This document shows, piece after piece, positions 22,824 through 35,746 of a stretch of 64,000 bases of DNA. The position numbers were made by a program, and so were the translations under genes. Source of the stretch: Anaeramoeba ignava (taxonomy: Eukaryota > Metamonada > Anaeramoebidae); NCBI GenBank assembly GCA_028826165.1, contig JAPDFW010000104.1:62001-126000 (forward strand). Reading direction: 5' to 3'. Position 1 is the first letter of the stretch. Each line of letters begins with the position of its first letter. The notes under the pieces are model-generated. The model was not told the DNA's origin and searched no databases. It saw only the letters and a list, made by a program, of their open reading frames with translations.

Positions 22824-25800
22824 ATGACACAAAAACAATCCCAAAAAAATTCAAATAATATCTTTAATATTTTAGGAATTAAAATTAAAGAAAATGGAAT
22901 TCAAATAAAAAATGAAACACAATTTACAAATACGTTAAAAACAAAATTAAATCAAACAAAAAATTTTATAAATGAAATTATTGAAAAAATAGAAGAAATA
23001 ATTTCAAAAAGAAAAACTTTCCAAAAAATACTTCTTCCAGTTATAACAACTGAAACAAATATAAATCATTTTGCAATTACTCAACAAAGTATTTTAAGGA
23101 TAATGCTTCAATTAAATGAATTACAAATTCCTTTAACAGAACTTTTATTTTCTCAACTTGAATATATTTATGAAGAAATGGAAAAAAAAGAAGCTTCAGT
23201 TTTTTTTGATTTAATAATTAACCAATTTGTTTGGCTTCCTCAAATATTTAATCCTCAAAAATATTCCCAATTAATTTTTGATAAAATCTCAAATTTTCCT
23301 CTTGATATTCAAAAAATTGTTATTAATAATCTTCCTAAAATTATTGAAGATTCTCAACATTTTGTTGCTGAACAAAGACTTGATAATTTAATGACTAAAA
23401 ACCCTCAAGTTGGTGTTTCAGTGTTTCAAGCTTTATCCAATTTTAATCTTTCAGAAGAAGTTGTTGAGAACTGGAAATCAAGAGCTGTTATGCTTATTGA
23501 TTCAATGGATATTTCAGAACTCCCTATTGTTATTCATTTTTTATTACATTCTTCAAGTGGTTTAAAAGATGCTAATTTTGAAAAATTATTAATGGATTTG
23601 ATTAACAAAATTGATGCAAAATTAACTTTAATCACATCAACTAAAAATATCCAAAATTTAGAAAAGAAAAATATTATCCAAGATAATAAAATTTCTAAAA
23701 ATATTAAGGAAATTCTTGAACAAGTTAGAATTGGAGCTAGAAGCAATAAAAAACTTTCAGATCTTTTCTTAAAATCTATCAAAAACATCAAATCTTCAGA
23801 AAAACTCAATATTATTCACATTTGGTTATTAATCATAATTTCAGAACTTAGAATTGATAAAAAACAAGAAGTTATCAGAATTATCAAAAATTTAATCAAG
23901 AAGAAAATTATCAATTCAGAAAAACTTCAAGAAATGTTTATTAAAATTAATTGCACATTAATAGATGATTTCACAAGTATAATCTCTTTAGCAGAATTAT
24001 TTCTTAGAAACCAAATTGATATTATTGCCAAATTTGCTCAACAACTTTATTTTCTTTGCTTTTCATTTTTTGATGATTATTTTCTTAAACAAGAAGTTGT
24101 TTCATCAATTTTAACTCACATTTCATCTCAAGTTGAAAAAGAAGTTGATCATGCAATTAATACATTAGTTGAAATTTCAATTTCTTTACCAGATGAACTT
24201 GCTAAATTTTCACTTCTTATTCAAGCAATTTTCCTTCCGTTATCAGAAATGAATCAAAATCAAATTCGTAAAACATTTCAAGTATTAGGTATTTTAACAT
24301 CTTCAAAAAATGTTGATAAAAGTTTACAAGATGAAATCCAAATGGTTCTTCGTAAAAAAGTTAATAGTCCAAAACTTGAAGATAAATTAAATGGAATATT
24401 ATGTGGATGTTCTCTTCTTGAACAACTTTCAAAAGAAATTATATTAGATAATAACAATAATAATCATCACAGTTTAAATAGTCAATTATTTTCATCTCCA
24501 AAAAATCAAATTAATTCAACATTTGATATTATTATTAATGCACCAAGATTAGAAAAACTTATTCAATCTTTTTTATTTGATGAAATTTCCTTTTTATTCA
24601 AAAACAAAAAAATTAATATTCTTCACAATAATGATAATTCAAACGAAAGAAATGAAAAAGATATTTATTCAAATATCATTTCTTTAATCAATCAAGAATT
24701 TTCCAATATTCTAGTTTCAGAATCTAAGTTGAATAAAATGTGTAAAAAATATTCAGAATCAGAATCAAATCTTTTAAAAGATTACAGTTTATGGGATTCA
24801 AATGAATTTACAAAAGAAAAAAAAACAAAATTAATTTATCCAATCCTATTTAATTTAACAACAGGAGATAAACAAAAACAAATTGAATTATTTACTATTC
24901 CTTCTTTAATTAGAATTTATAATTCTTTATTTTATTCAGAAAATGAAAAATCATTTATTGCAGAAAAATTGGAAAATTTAACAATACAACTTCCTTCAGA
25001 AAATATTATAAACACTTTTTATAATTTAAAAAATGGAGAAAAAACAATAGTTTGTATTTCACTTTTCCATGCAATTAATTTATTTAGAGAAATTATTAAT
25101 ATTTACTCAAGTGAAAATGTTTCCACAAATATTTATTTAGTTAAAAACATTCGATTTCAACTTGGAAAAGTTTTGAAATTACAATCATTTTTAAAAAGAT
25201 GTTTAGAACAATATTTAGGATTTGAATTACAATTATTTTATGATTTTACAAATTTAAATTTAAATAATACTCAATCAAATGAAAGTCAAGATTCTAAGAA
25301 AGATTCCAAGAAAGATTCCAAGAAAAATCCAACACCAAAAATGATTAATGTAATTTCTCAATATTATAGAGAAATCACTCCACAAGCTTTATTTGTTATG
25401 AAACATTCATCCTCAAATCAAAGAAAATCCAAAAAATAATGATTTAAATATTGAAGAATTAGAATTTTTATTAAATGATTTACAAAACAAAACCAAAATA
25501 ATTTTCCCTCCAAAATTAATGTTTTTTATGAAAAAACCAGATTATTTAAAAGGAAATGATCAACTTTCAATTTATCAAAAAAATTCATTTTCTTTTATGG
25601 AAAGAATCCCAAAACAAGAAATTATCAAAATTATAATTGAAAGTATGCCAAGTGTTTATATTCATCTTCAAGATTTATTAAGTAAAAGTTATGAAATTTT
25701 CAAATCAAATGAAGAAAATGAAGAAAATGATTCAACAGAAATTGAAAAATTTAAAAAATATCAAAGTTGTGCAACAACAATTCTTCAAATTTCAACAAAT

Positions 25801-27554
25801 ATTTTAAAAAGTGGGAATTTAAGTAAAGAAGAAAGAGATTTTTTAATTTTTGAATTTTATTATTCAATTGCATTTGGTAAAAATATTAATGATCCAGAAT
25901 ATTTACAAACAAAACAAAGAATTCGAGATTCATTAAGAAAATCTAATTTAAATTTAAATTTAAATTTAAATGAAAATACAAATGAAAATACAAATGAAAA
26001 TACAAATGAAAATGAAAATGAAAATGAAAATGAAAATGAAAAATGAAAATACAAATGAAATGAATATAAATTTAAATGAAAATATTCCATTAGATATTTC
26101 ATTTTTTAAATCAGAAAAATTCTTTTCTCTTATTCAAACATTTTCAATTTCTTCAAATTTTGCAGATTTATTATTTACTATCACTCATTTATACAAAAAT
26201 AACAAAGAAATTTCAAAAGAAATTAGTCAAATCATTTTTAAATTTATTGAAAAAAATTGGGATGAAGCTAAATCAGGATTTAAATCAACAATACGTTCTA
26301 TTCAACTTGGGAAAATGATCAAAATAATATTTGAATTAGCAAATGAAAATATATTTGAAATTATCAATAAAATAATTGAAGAAATGGGAAAAGAACCATT
26401 TAATATTGGAACATTAAAAGCACAAACATATACAACCTATTTAAAATATATTTTGGAAGAATTAAACAAAATGATAATCAAATTAATCCCAACAAAAAAT
26501 GCAGTTTATATTATTGATAACAGACTTGAATTAATTGGAAAATGTGTTGAATATTTTACAAAAATATTAGATAATACATCAAGATTTGCTAATTTAAAAG
26601 GAGTTCATACTACTGTTTTAAAAGGAAGTAAAGCTTTTATTCAAACATTTGTATTAAAAGCAATGAGATTATTTCAACAACATTTTGTTGCACAAGAAAC
26701 CAAAATTACAGAAATTCTTAAAACATTTCAATCACAAAATATATATTTACAAAGTTTATGTGATCATCATAAAATTAAAGGAGAAAAACAAACATTAAAA
26801 ATTATTCCTCAAATTAAAAAACATTTAGATATGTTTGTTTCCAAAGTTTCTAAATTAAATTCAATGGTTGAAAGAAGATTAAAAGTTTCCAAATTAGAAC
26901 ATAAAACATTAGATGGACATATTTTAATGTCACAAATGGTTCCTACAGAATTTTATAATACTGAAGTAATTGAAAAGAAAAAAAGAAGAAAAAAAAGAAA
27001 AAAGAAGAAAAATTCACATCATAAAACAAAAAAATCAAGACATAATAAATCAAAATCAAATAAGAAAGAAAATAAGAAAGAAGATAAGAAAGAAAATAAG
27101 AAAGAAAATAAGAAAGAAAAAAAAAAGAAAATAAGAAAGAAGAAAAAGAAAAAAAGAAAATAAGAAAGAAAATAAGAAAGAAAAAGAAATGGAAATTGAA
27201 AATGAAAGTGAAAAAGAAAAAGAAAAAGAGAAAGAGAAAGAAATTGAATCTGAAAGTGATGAAGAAAGTGAAGATGAAGATGAAGATGAAGATGAAGATG
27301 AAGATGAAGATGAAGATGAAGATGAAGATGAAGAAAGTGAAGGAGATGAAATTAAAAGTAATGAAGAAACTGATGAAGATGAAGATGAAGATGAAGATGA
27401 AAGTGAACTTAATAATTTTCTTGTTAAAAGTGATGAAAGTGAAGAAGATCAAGAATATAATGATAAAAAAAGTGATGAAGATGAAGATGATGATGATGAT
27501 AATATTCTTGAAACAGATGAAGATGAAGATGAAGATGAAGATGAAAGTGATTAA
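22824..27554 (+). CDS. FANCD2: Fanconi anaemia group D2 protein (FANCD2), three probable single-base frameshifts
   Basis: The gene appears intronless and encodes about 1575 residues (human about 1450) if three extra bases are ignored. Diagnostic segments include INQFVWLPQIF, LPKIIEDSQHF, ELPIVIHFLLHSSSGL, QQLYFLCFSFFDDYFLKQEV and NQIRKTFQVLGILTSSKN. FANCD2 pairs with FANCI as a clamp on DNA at interstrand crosslinks and is switched on by monoubiquitination. Lys521 in EDKLNGI (codon 24384-24386) lines up with human Lys561. A long acidic Glu/Asp/Ser tail (27240-27554) matches the acidic C-terminus of the family. The frame moves by +1 near 25431-25436 (A6), 26039-26043 (A5 where neighbouring units have A4) and 27135-27160 (A-rich Lys tract). 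All lie in runs or simple repeats, and conserved sequence resumes after each. Confidence 0.92.
25955..26060 (+). repeat. GAAAATACAAAT/GAAAAT repeat in FANCD2
   Basis: Coding simple repeat (Asn-Leu, Asn-Glu-Asn-Thr, then Asn-Glu). One unit has five A instead of four at 26039-26043, which throws the frame. Confidence 0.85.
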
Positions 27555-27619
27555 AAAAAATATAAAAATATTTATATTTTTTATTCTAAATCTTTATTTA
27601 AAATTGATTTGAATTGAAT

Positions 27620-30469
27620 TTAATTCAAATTTTGAATTCTTAAATTTCTATATGATTGATAAGAAAAATTTAAATCTTTTTTTTCTTTTTTTCTTCTTAT
27701 TATTAATTTTTGTTTTTTCTTCTTTTTTAAATTCATTTCTTCATTTTTTTCATTAATAATTCTTTCATTTTCAAATTTATCAATTTCTTTTTTTAATTTT
27801 TTTAATATTTCTGAAAAAGGTTTTGATTTAAAATAATTTTTTTCTTTTTCATCTTCTTTTTCATAATTTGGATTTGAATTATCTTTTTCTTCTTTTTCTT
27901 TTTTTGATTGATTATTTTGGAAATTTAAATAAAAAGAAAAAGAAGATAATTTCTTTTCTTTTTCTTTTTCTTCTTCTTCTTTTTTTCTTTTTGATTGATT
28001 TGAAAATAAATTCCAATTTTTTTCTTCATTTCCAATTTTTCCTAAACAAATTCCATTTAAATTCCAAATATAAACATTAAAATTTGAATTTGATAAAATG
28101 AATTTTTGATTTGAAATTTGAATAAAACTTAATCCAATAATTTCATTTTCATTTTCATTTTCATTTTCATTTTCAATTTGCCAAAAATTTTTTAATAATA
28201 ATTGAATATTCTTCTTCTTATTATTGTTATTAATAATTTCCCAAATACTAATTATTCCATTTGAATCTCCTAATAATAATAATGATTGAGAATCATCTAA
28301 ACAAATTGAAGTGAAAGAAATTAAATCATTTTCTTCATTTTCTTCATTATAATAATCAAATAAAATCTTTTTTAAATCTAAAGACCAAATTATTAAACCA
28401 AATTTCCCAATAATTATTAATGAATTAATTGAATCAAGAAATTGAAGTAATTGAATATTTAAATTTGAGAAATATTGAAAAGAATCATAAAGTTGAAAAG
28501 TATTTAAATTCCAAATGAAAATATTCCCTTTCCAATCAGATGAAATAATTAAATTTGGGAAATATAAACAAACTGAACAAATATCATCATATTTATGAGA
28601 TAGTTTTGATTGAAATTTAATTAATCCATTCCCATATTCTTTCCAAATATAAATATCTTTACTTAATCCAAAACTTATAATTTGTTTTTCATTTGTTTCT
28701 TTTTGAAATGAATATAATATTTTATTAATTTGAATTTTGTTTTTTTGTTGAACTTTTGAAATTATTTTCCCATTTGAAGGATTAACAATATAAAGAAATC
28801 CTTTTTCACAACCAATAATTAATTTTCTTTTAAATTTATCAAAAATTACATTTGATACTTTTTCTTTGATTTGGATTTGAATTTGATTTTCTATTTTTCC
28901 ATTTAAAATATTCCAAATACTTTTTTATTTTATTAATTTAAATTTTTTCTTTTTTTTTTTAGGGAAATTTTACCTCATTTTTGCTCTTTCATCAATACAA
29001 TAAATTTGTTGAAATGTTTCATTATATAATGTATTTATAATTTTATCTTGATGAAATTGATTTTTTAAGAAATTTGATTTTAAATTTTGATTTGGATTTT
29101 TCTAAATTTAAAATAAAAAAATTAAAAATTAAATTAATAAATTTCTTTTTTGTTTTTTTCTTTTTCACCTTCCAAATAGTAAGTTTATTTGAAGCAGTAA
29201 CTATTTGTTCTTTTTTATTATCATAAATCATACAAGTTGATAAAGAATTTGATTTTGTAAATTTCTTCTTTTTTGAATTAAATTGAAAAGAATCAAATTG
29301 AATTGTTTGAACACATTGAAAATTTCTGATATCCCATAATTTAATTGATTTATCAAGAGAAAGTGAAGCTAATAAATTTTCATTTTCAAGAACAATTAAT
29401 TTAACAATTGAAGAAGTATGACCTGATAATATCATAGTTGGTTTATTTATATGAGGACTCCAAATCAAAATTGAACGTTCAAGTCCTCCACTTGCAATAA
29501 ATCCAAGTGAAGAACAAGTATCAAAACAAAAACATGCTTTTTCATGTCCTTCAAGTGTTTCAATTACTGATTGATTTTCTATATCTGTAATTTTCAATGT
29601 TTTATCATATGAACTTGATAAAATTCCAATATTTCCCCATAATTTAATTTGTGAAACCCAATCTTTATGTGGAATAAGTTTTATTGAATTATTATTATTA
29701 ATTTTGAAAAATTTCTTTTCTGAATTGATCATTTTTTTCATAATAAAAACTTTAAATAAAATTTAAATTAGTTTTTAAATTGAAAATTAATCAAATTTTT
29801 TAAAATTAAAAAATTACTTTGACCTTTTTCATCTCCAAAAGAAAGAAATTTATCTTGATAATTTGACCAAGAATGAAGACAAAGAGGAATATTTGGAATA
29901 TCAACAATTTCATCAATAAAATCAAAAGAAGGTAAATGATATAAATGAATTTTTCTAGCACATGAACTTATAGCGATAAGATCATCATTTTCAATTTTAC
30001 AAGAATCAGTTAACATTGTATTATTTTGATTAACTTGAATTGATCTAACACATTCCAAAGAAGAAGATGACCATAACTTGATAATCCCATTATTTCCTGT
30101 TGAAACATATTTATTTTGATGATTTAGAAAACAAAGTGAACTAATTTTTTCATTTTCATTTTCAATTTCATTTTCAATTTCATTTCCAAATTTTTTAAGT
30201 AAATAAATTTCAGAATTTGATTCTTCATTTAAATTTTCAGAAAATACAAAATTATTAACAAATTCATCCCAATTTATAATATTATCTCCATCTAAATCAA
30301 CTTCAAAAAATAATTTTTTTGCTTCATTTTTTGATAAATTTGTTTTTTTTGAAGTAATTTCAATAAATGTATTTAAATCAATTTTTTCTTTATTTGGAAT
30401 TGATAATTGAAGTGTTGTTAATGTTTTTGGTCCAATTTTAATTTTATTTTGATTTAAATTTTTATCCAT
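27620..30469 (-). CDS. EF-hand and WD40-repeat protein (WDR49/WDR64-like)
   Basis: Four exons join in frame: 30469-29818, 29749-29169, 29101-28974 and 28919-27620, giving 886 residues. Introns are 68, 67 and 54 nt, all GT-AG. An EF-hand loop lies at residues 58-69 (DLDGDNIINWDE, with acidic positions 1, 3, 5 and 12), so calcium binding is plausible. WD40 blades follow, for example SIKLIPHKDWVSQIKLW..., TIETLEGHEKAC, SGGLERSILIW, LSGHTSSIVKL and SLDKSIKLWDIR, with more in exon 4 (SSDWKGNIFIWNL, GDSNGIISIWEI). The C-terminus is a Lys/Glu coiled coil. The EF-hand-then-WD40 order is that of WDR49/WDR64 proteins, often linked to cilia, but orthology is not certain. It is convergent with FANCD2, 65 bp apart. 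Confidence 0.8.
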
Positions 30470-30593
30470 TTTTTTTTTAAAAAGATAAAAATGAAAATTT
30501 AAATTTTGATTTTTATCTTCTTCTTTTTTTTTTATTTGATTAATTTGACTTTGATGTTATTTATTTTTTTGTTTGAAAAATGTTTCAAATGTT

Positions 30594-32033
30594 TTAAATG
30601 AAATAAGTTTCAAGTTCATCAACTTCCCAATCACCATAAGAACCAGCTAAATAACTTTTTGCTTCATTTGATTCATATTCAATTCCATCAGGTAAATTAT
30701 AAACAGATCCAAAATTTGAATAAAAACCGTTTAAATCTGAATATAAACAAAAATCAGCTTTTCCAGGTCCATATTTCCCAAAAGCAGGATTATAAATTGG
30801 ATGATATTTAATTGCAAATTTTTCTTCTCCTTTTTGAATTGAAAATTTCTCAGGTTTTCTATCATTTGTATCATTTCTTAATGAAAAAATAAATGCATTT
30901 TCATCATAAATAAATCCTTGATCAGTGTTTCTATCTTCTTCTCTCCATTCTAATTTATTATTTGTGAATCCAACTGAAGTAAATCCTCCAAAAATGAAGT
31001 TTTTTATTGTTTTGATAATAACTAATGTTTTCCCTTTATTATCACATTTAGAATGCCATTTATAAGAAGAAAATCCATCTCTTTTGGCTGAAAATCCTTT
31101 TTTCATTTTGGAAAAGAATCCATTATCATTTATCCATTCTTTTAATTTCTTTATTTGTTCTTTTTCTTGAATTATTGATGAATCAAACTTAAATCTTGGT
31201 TGAAAAATTAATGAATTTTCTTTTTCTTTTTCAATAAATTGTTCTAATTCTTTTTCATCATTTTGTTTTTGAAGTTTTTGTAATTGAATTAATTTTTCAG
31301 AAATTTTATTTGGAATTAAATCTTCTTTCAAAGTATTTTCAAGTTCTTCTTTTGAAAAATCAATAAATCTGATTTTTTCAATAATAATATTTGAAATTTG
31401 ATTATCATTTGATTTATGTTTTCTCCATTTTATTATTGATTGGAAAAGTTCAAATTCATTTGTTGAAATATCTTCATTTGATAATATTGAATTTAAATGA
31501 TTTTCTTCAAGTTCAAGAAAAAATGGAGTTTTGATAAATTTTTCAAAATTTTCAGAAATAAATTTATAAGAATAATCTAATAATTCATTTAAGTTCATTG
31601 ATTCAGATAATTTAAGAACATCAACAATAGTTTCAATTTGTAAATTATTTTTGATAAAATTTAAACAAATTTCAATTAATTCATCAATTAAATATTTTGA
31701 TGAAAAAATTAAAATTTCTATTGCATTTTCTAAATTAATTTCAATTTTTCCTGAATAAAAATATTTCAAAATTGAGAATAAAATTGAACTTGAAACATCT
31801 TTTAGAATTAATTTATTTTCTTGATATTCTTTCATTTTTGATTTAAAAAGAGATTTAAAATATTGACTTCTTGAAGAAAGAATTGATTTATGAGTTTTAA
31901 ATGAAATTTGATTTTGTTCACAATTTATTTCGAAATCAAAATAATTTCCATTTTCATTTTCATTTTGATTTTGATTTTGAAATAAATTTTTTAAATCATT
32001 TGAAAGTTTTTCTAAATTTAAATAATTTTCCAT
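30594..32033 (-). CDS. BTB-BACK-TLDc domain protein
   Basis: The chosen start is the ATG at 32033 (MENYLNLEKL), 479 residues. The BTB domain covers about 30-130 (FDFEINCEQNQISFKTHKSI, then SSRSQYFKSLF), and a BACK domain about 135-240 (LSESMNLNELLDYSYKFI). A charged linker follows, then a C-terminal TLDc domain from about 310 (GFSAKRDGFSSYKWHSKCDN, FIFGGFTSVGF, NDRKPEKF, and GDWEVDELETYF at the very end). BTB-BACK proteins are usually substrate adaptors for Cullin-3 ubiquitin ligases. TLDc domains are known from oxidation-resistance proteins and V-ATPase regulators. The substrate cannot be told. It is head-to-head with the F-box gene. Confidence 0.9.
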   Translation of the reverse strand: MENYLNLEKLSNDLKNLFQNQNQNENENGNYFDFEINCEQNQISFKTHKSILSSRSQYFKSLFKSKMKEYQENKLILKDVSSSILFSILKYFYSGKIEINLENAIEILIFSSKYLIDELIEICLNFIKNNLQIETIVDVLKLSESMNLNELLDYSYKFISENFEKFIKTPFFLELEENHLNSILSNEDISTNEFELFQSIIKWRKHKSNDNQISNIIIEKIRFIDFSKEELENTLKEDLIPNKISEKLIQLQKLQKQNDEKELEQFIEKEKENSLIFQPRFKFDSSIIQEKEQIKKLKEWINDNGFFSKMKKGFSAKRDGFSSYKWHSKCDNKGKTLVIIKTIKNFIFGGFTSVGFTNNKLEWREEDRNTDQGFIYDENAFIFSLRNDTNDRKPEKFSIQKGEEKFAIKYHPIYNPAFGKYGPGKADFCLYSDLNGFYSNFGSVYNLPDGIEYESNEAKSYLAGSYGDWEVDELETYFI

Positions 32034-32131
32034 TTTAAAAAAAAAAAGCAAAAAAAATGAAATTTTGAAAACAGGAAAAAAAAAAATGGAATTTCATTTT
32101 TTTCCTTTTGATTTTTTATTAATAATTAAAA
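32034..32131. promoter_or_regulatory. Divergent promoter spacer, BTB-TLDc / F-box-TMEM185
   Basis: This 98-bp spacer lies between two start codons. It has an AAAAAAAGCAAAAAAAATGA element toward the left gene and TTTCATTTTTTTCC toward the right gene. The promoter role is inferred. Confidence 0.4.
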
Positions 32132-33803
32132 ATGAATCCTTTACATTTTTTTAGTTCAGGAACAAAAGAAAAAGAATGGGTTGAAATAGATAATTTTCCT
32201 TTTAAAACAAAAATTTATAAACAAAAAGGAGCAATGAAAATTGAAAAAAGTGATTTTGAATTATTAAAAAGAGGAAATTATTTAAATTCAACAGAAAATC
32301 AAAAAATTCCACCAGAAAAAGAAAATTTAATACTTAATCAACTTCCTACAGAAAGTAAAATAATTTTATTTTTCCTTTTTTTTAATTTTCCTTTTTTTAT
32401 TTTTTTAATTTTTTCCTTATTTAGTTTTATTAATGATTTGTGAATATTTATCTCCTGGAGCATTTACTAATTTAGGATTAACTTGCATTGATTTTCAAAA
32501 TATTTTTAATGATCAACAAACATGGAGAAAAATTGCTAAATCTTATCAAATTTTTTTTATTTTTGATCATTTTAAATTGAAATTTAATTTTGATGAAAGC
32601 AAATATGAAATTTTAGGATTTCAAACTTCACTTATTAATGAAATTGATGATATTCAAATTCAAAATCAAAGTTTAGATTTCCCAAATTTAAGTCAAATTC
32701 ATTTCCAAAAATTAAATCAAGAAAGAGAAAAAAGATTGAAAAAATATTTCAATAATAATAAAATTGATGATTCCACAATGAAAAATGAAAATTCAAATGA
32801 AAGAAAACCAGTAGTTAATTCAACAGAAGAAGAAAGAATTAAATATATCGAATTATTAGAAAATCCAAAAGAAGAAATGATTGAAAAAGCAAGAAAAATT
32901 CAACATCTTCTTTTGAAAGAACAAATCAAAATCCAAAATGAAATTAAATATGGACCAAGAAGAGAAAAATTTGCAGATATAGAAATTAAATCAGATGGCT
33001 TTAGTGTATTTTTTATGTTTCTAGTCCTTATAGGATTTTCAATTTATTTAGTCTTAATCACTCTCAAAATTGAAAAGAAAATGAATACGAAATTAACTTA
33101 TTTAAGTCTTTCTGTTGTTATTCCTTTATTTGGTTTTTTTATTCTTTTTTTCATTTTTGTGATATTATCAATTTGGGCAAAAGAATTCAAAAGTATGTTT
33201 GAAAGGAAGGATCGCATTTTCCTTTTCCTTTTATTTTTGACCTTTTTTTTGACTATGGTTGAATTTCTTTTAATTGGATTAAGAGTTGATAATTTTATTA
33301 AGTGTTCTTGGATTATTATTTTTATTCCTTTTCTTTTTCTCTTTATTTCTTTGATTTTTTCTATTCTCTTCTTGATCAAATCAACTGAAGAAAGATTAAA
33401 AGATTGGAAGATTATGTTGAGTTTCTGCTTTTTGTGTATCATCTTCTTGATATTTTTAGGATTAAGAATTGATGGAACAATTAAATGGAATTATGGAATT
33501 GTTTTCCTTCCAATTTATGTTTATGTCTTTTTCTATTTTTTCTATTTTTGCTTCTGTTTCCAGTTTATTTCTCTTGAAAATACTACACAAAGATTTTCTT
33601 TTATGGTTTTGGTTATTGTTATTTTGCTTCCTTTTTTAGTTTTAATCACTCTTTATTTGGAAAATATCATTTATCACATTTATTATCCTTTAATTCCCAT
33701 TTATATATTTTCCTTGTTGTTTTCTTTTTCTTTTTGTGTTGCAATTTTGTTATTATTTTGCTGTCCTAATTTTGGGGATCAAATGTTTTTGAATGTTAAT
33801 TAA
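32132..33803 (+). CDS. F-box protein fused to a TMEM185-like multi-pass membrane domain
   Basis: Exon 1 is 32132-32354 and exon 2 is 32425-33803 (70-nt GT-AG intron), 533 residues. Splicing creates an F-box spanning the junction: NQLPTEILLMICEYLSPGAF then NLGLTCIDFQNIFNDQQTWR. A charged linker follows (about 120-275), then about ten hydrophobic segments to the end. The membrane part contains two copies of a pattern like LGLRIDGTIKWNYGIVFLPI, characteristic of the TMEM185/FAM11 (fragile-X-F-associated) family. An F-box normally binds Skp1 in an SCF ubiquitin ligase, so the protein may place an SCF complex at a membrane. That role is inference; the domain content is directly visible. Confidence 0.85.
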
Positions 33804-33994
33804 TTTCAAATCTTTTTTTTTTTTGAATCAACAAATTCAACAAATTCAACAAATTTTCTTTCAAAGAAGGATTAATCAAAATTAATAATAAAAACCAAAT
33901 TAATTTCCATTTCCATTTTTCATTTTCATTTTTATAAACTGATTTTAAGATTGATTTTAAGATTGATTTCGAAAGAGAATTTGAATAAATTTTT

Positions 33995-35705
33995 ATTTAA
34001 AATTATTATAAATTAAGATATAAATTTAATAAAATATTTTAAATTATTAATATAAAAGAATAAATTTAATAAAATATTTTAAATAAATTTATAAATAAAT
34101 TATTGTTTAATATTATTATAAATTAAGAAATAAATTAAATAAAATATTTTAAATTATTAATATAAAAGAATATATTTATAAATTAATATAAATTAAATAT
34201 TAATAATAAATATTTTATATTTAAATTATTTTAAATAAATTTATAAATAAATTATTATATAATATTATTATAAATTAAGATATAAATTAAATAAAATATT
34301 TTAAATAATTAATATAAAAGAATATATTTTATAAATTAATATAAATTAAATATTAATAATAAATATTTTATATTTAAATTATTTTAAATAAATTTATAAA
34401 TAAATTATTGTTTAATATTATTATAAATTAAGAAATAAATTTAATAAAATATTTTAAATTAATTAATATAAAAGAATATATTTAATAAATTAATATAAAT
34501 TAAATTTTAATAATAAATATTTTTATATTTAAATTATTTTTAAATAAATTTATAAATAAATTATTATATAAAATTATTATAAATTAAGATATAAATTTAA
34601 TAAAATATTTTAAATAATTAATATAAAAGAATATATTTATAAATTAATATAAATTAAATATTAATAATAAATATTTTATATTTAAATTATTTTAAATAAA
34701 TTTATAAATAAATTATTATATAATATTATTATAAATTAAGATATAAATTTAATAAAATATTTTAAATTATTAATATAAAAGAATATATTTATAAATTAAT
34801 ATAAATTAAATATCAATAATAAATATCTTATATTTAAATTATTTTAAATAAATTTATAAATAAATTATTATATAATATTATTATAAATTAAGATATAAAT
34901 TTAATAAAATATTTTAAATAATTAATATAAAAGAATATATTTATAAATTAATATAAATTAAATATTAATAATAAATATTTTATATTTAAATTATTTTAAA
35001 TAAATTTATAAATAAATTATTATATAATATTATTATAAATTAAGAAATAAATTTAATAAAATATTTTAAATAATTAATATAAAAAGAATATATTTATAAA
35101 TTAATATTAATTAAATATTAATAATAAATATCTTATATTTAAATTATTTTAAATAAATTTATAAATAAATTATTGTTTAAAATTATTATAAATTAAGATA
35201 TAAATTTAATAAAATATTTTAAATTATTAATATAAAAGAATATATTTATAAATTAATATAAATTAAATATTAATAATAAATATTTTATATTTAAATTATT
35301 TTAAATAAATTTATAAATAAATTATTATATAATATTATTATAAATTAAGAAATAAATTAAATAAAATATTTTAAATTATTAATATAAAAGAATATATTTA
35401 TAAATTAATATAAATTAAATATCAATAATAAATATTTTATATTTAAATTATTTTAAATAAATTTATAAATAAATTATTATATAATATTATTATAAATTAA
35501 GATATAAATTAAATAAAATATTTTAAATTATTAATATAAAAGAATATATTTATAAATTAATATAAATTAAATATCAATAATAAATATCTTATATATAAAT
35601 TATTTTGAATAAATTTATAAATAAATTATTATATAATATTATTATAAATTAAGAAATAAATTTAATAAAATATTTTAAATTATTAATATAAAAGAATATA
35701 TTAAT
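33995..35705. repeat. Satellite B: about twelve copies of a 152-bp AT-only-like unit
   Basis: The word AAAAGAATATAT recurs at 34164, 34316, 34470, 34625, 34777, 34929, 35082, 35234, 35386, 35538 and 35690, a spacing of 152-155 bp. A shorter copy lies near 34054. The unit is almost pure A/T, with one or two G or C per unit. I see no gene. The stretch 33804-33994 before it holds only AT-rich sequence with a short AACAAATTC repeat. Confidence 0.94.
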
Positions 35706-35746
35706 AAAAAAAAATTTTAATTAAATTAAAATTAAATTAAATTAAA

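Noticed and set aside
27196-27612. Met-Lys-rich and Phe-Ile-rich frames over the FANCD2 tail
   Set aside because: Out-of-frame readings of GAAGAT/GAAAAT repeats; the acidic frame matches the expected FANCD2 tail.
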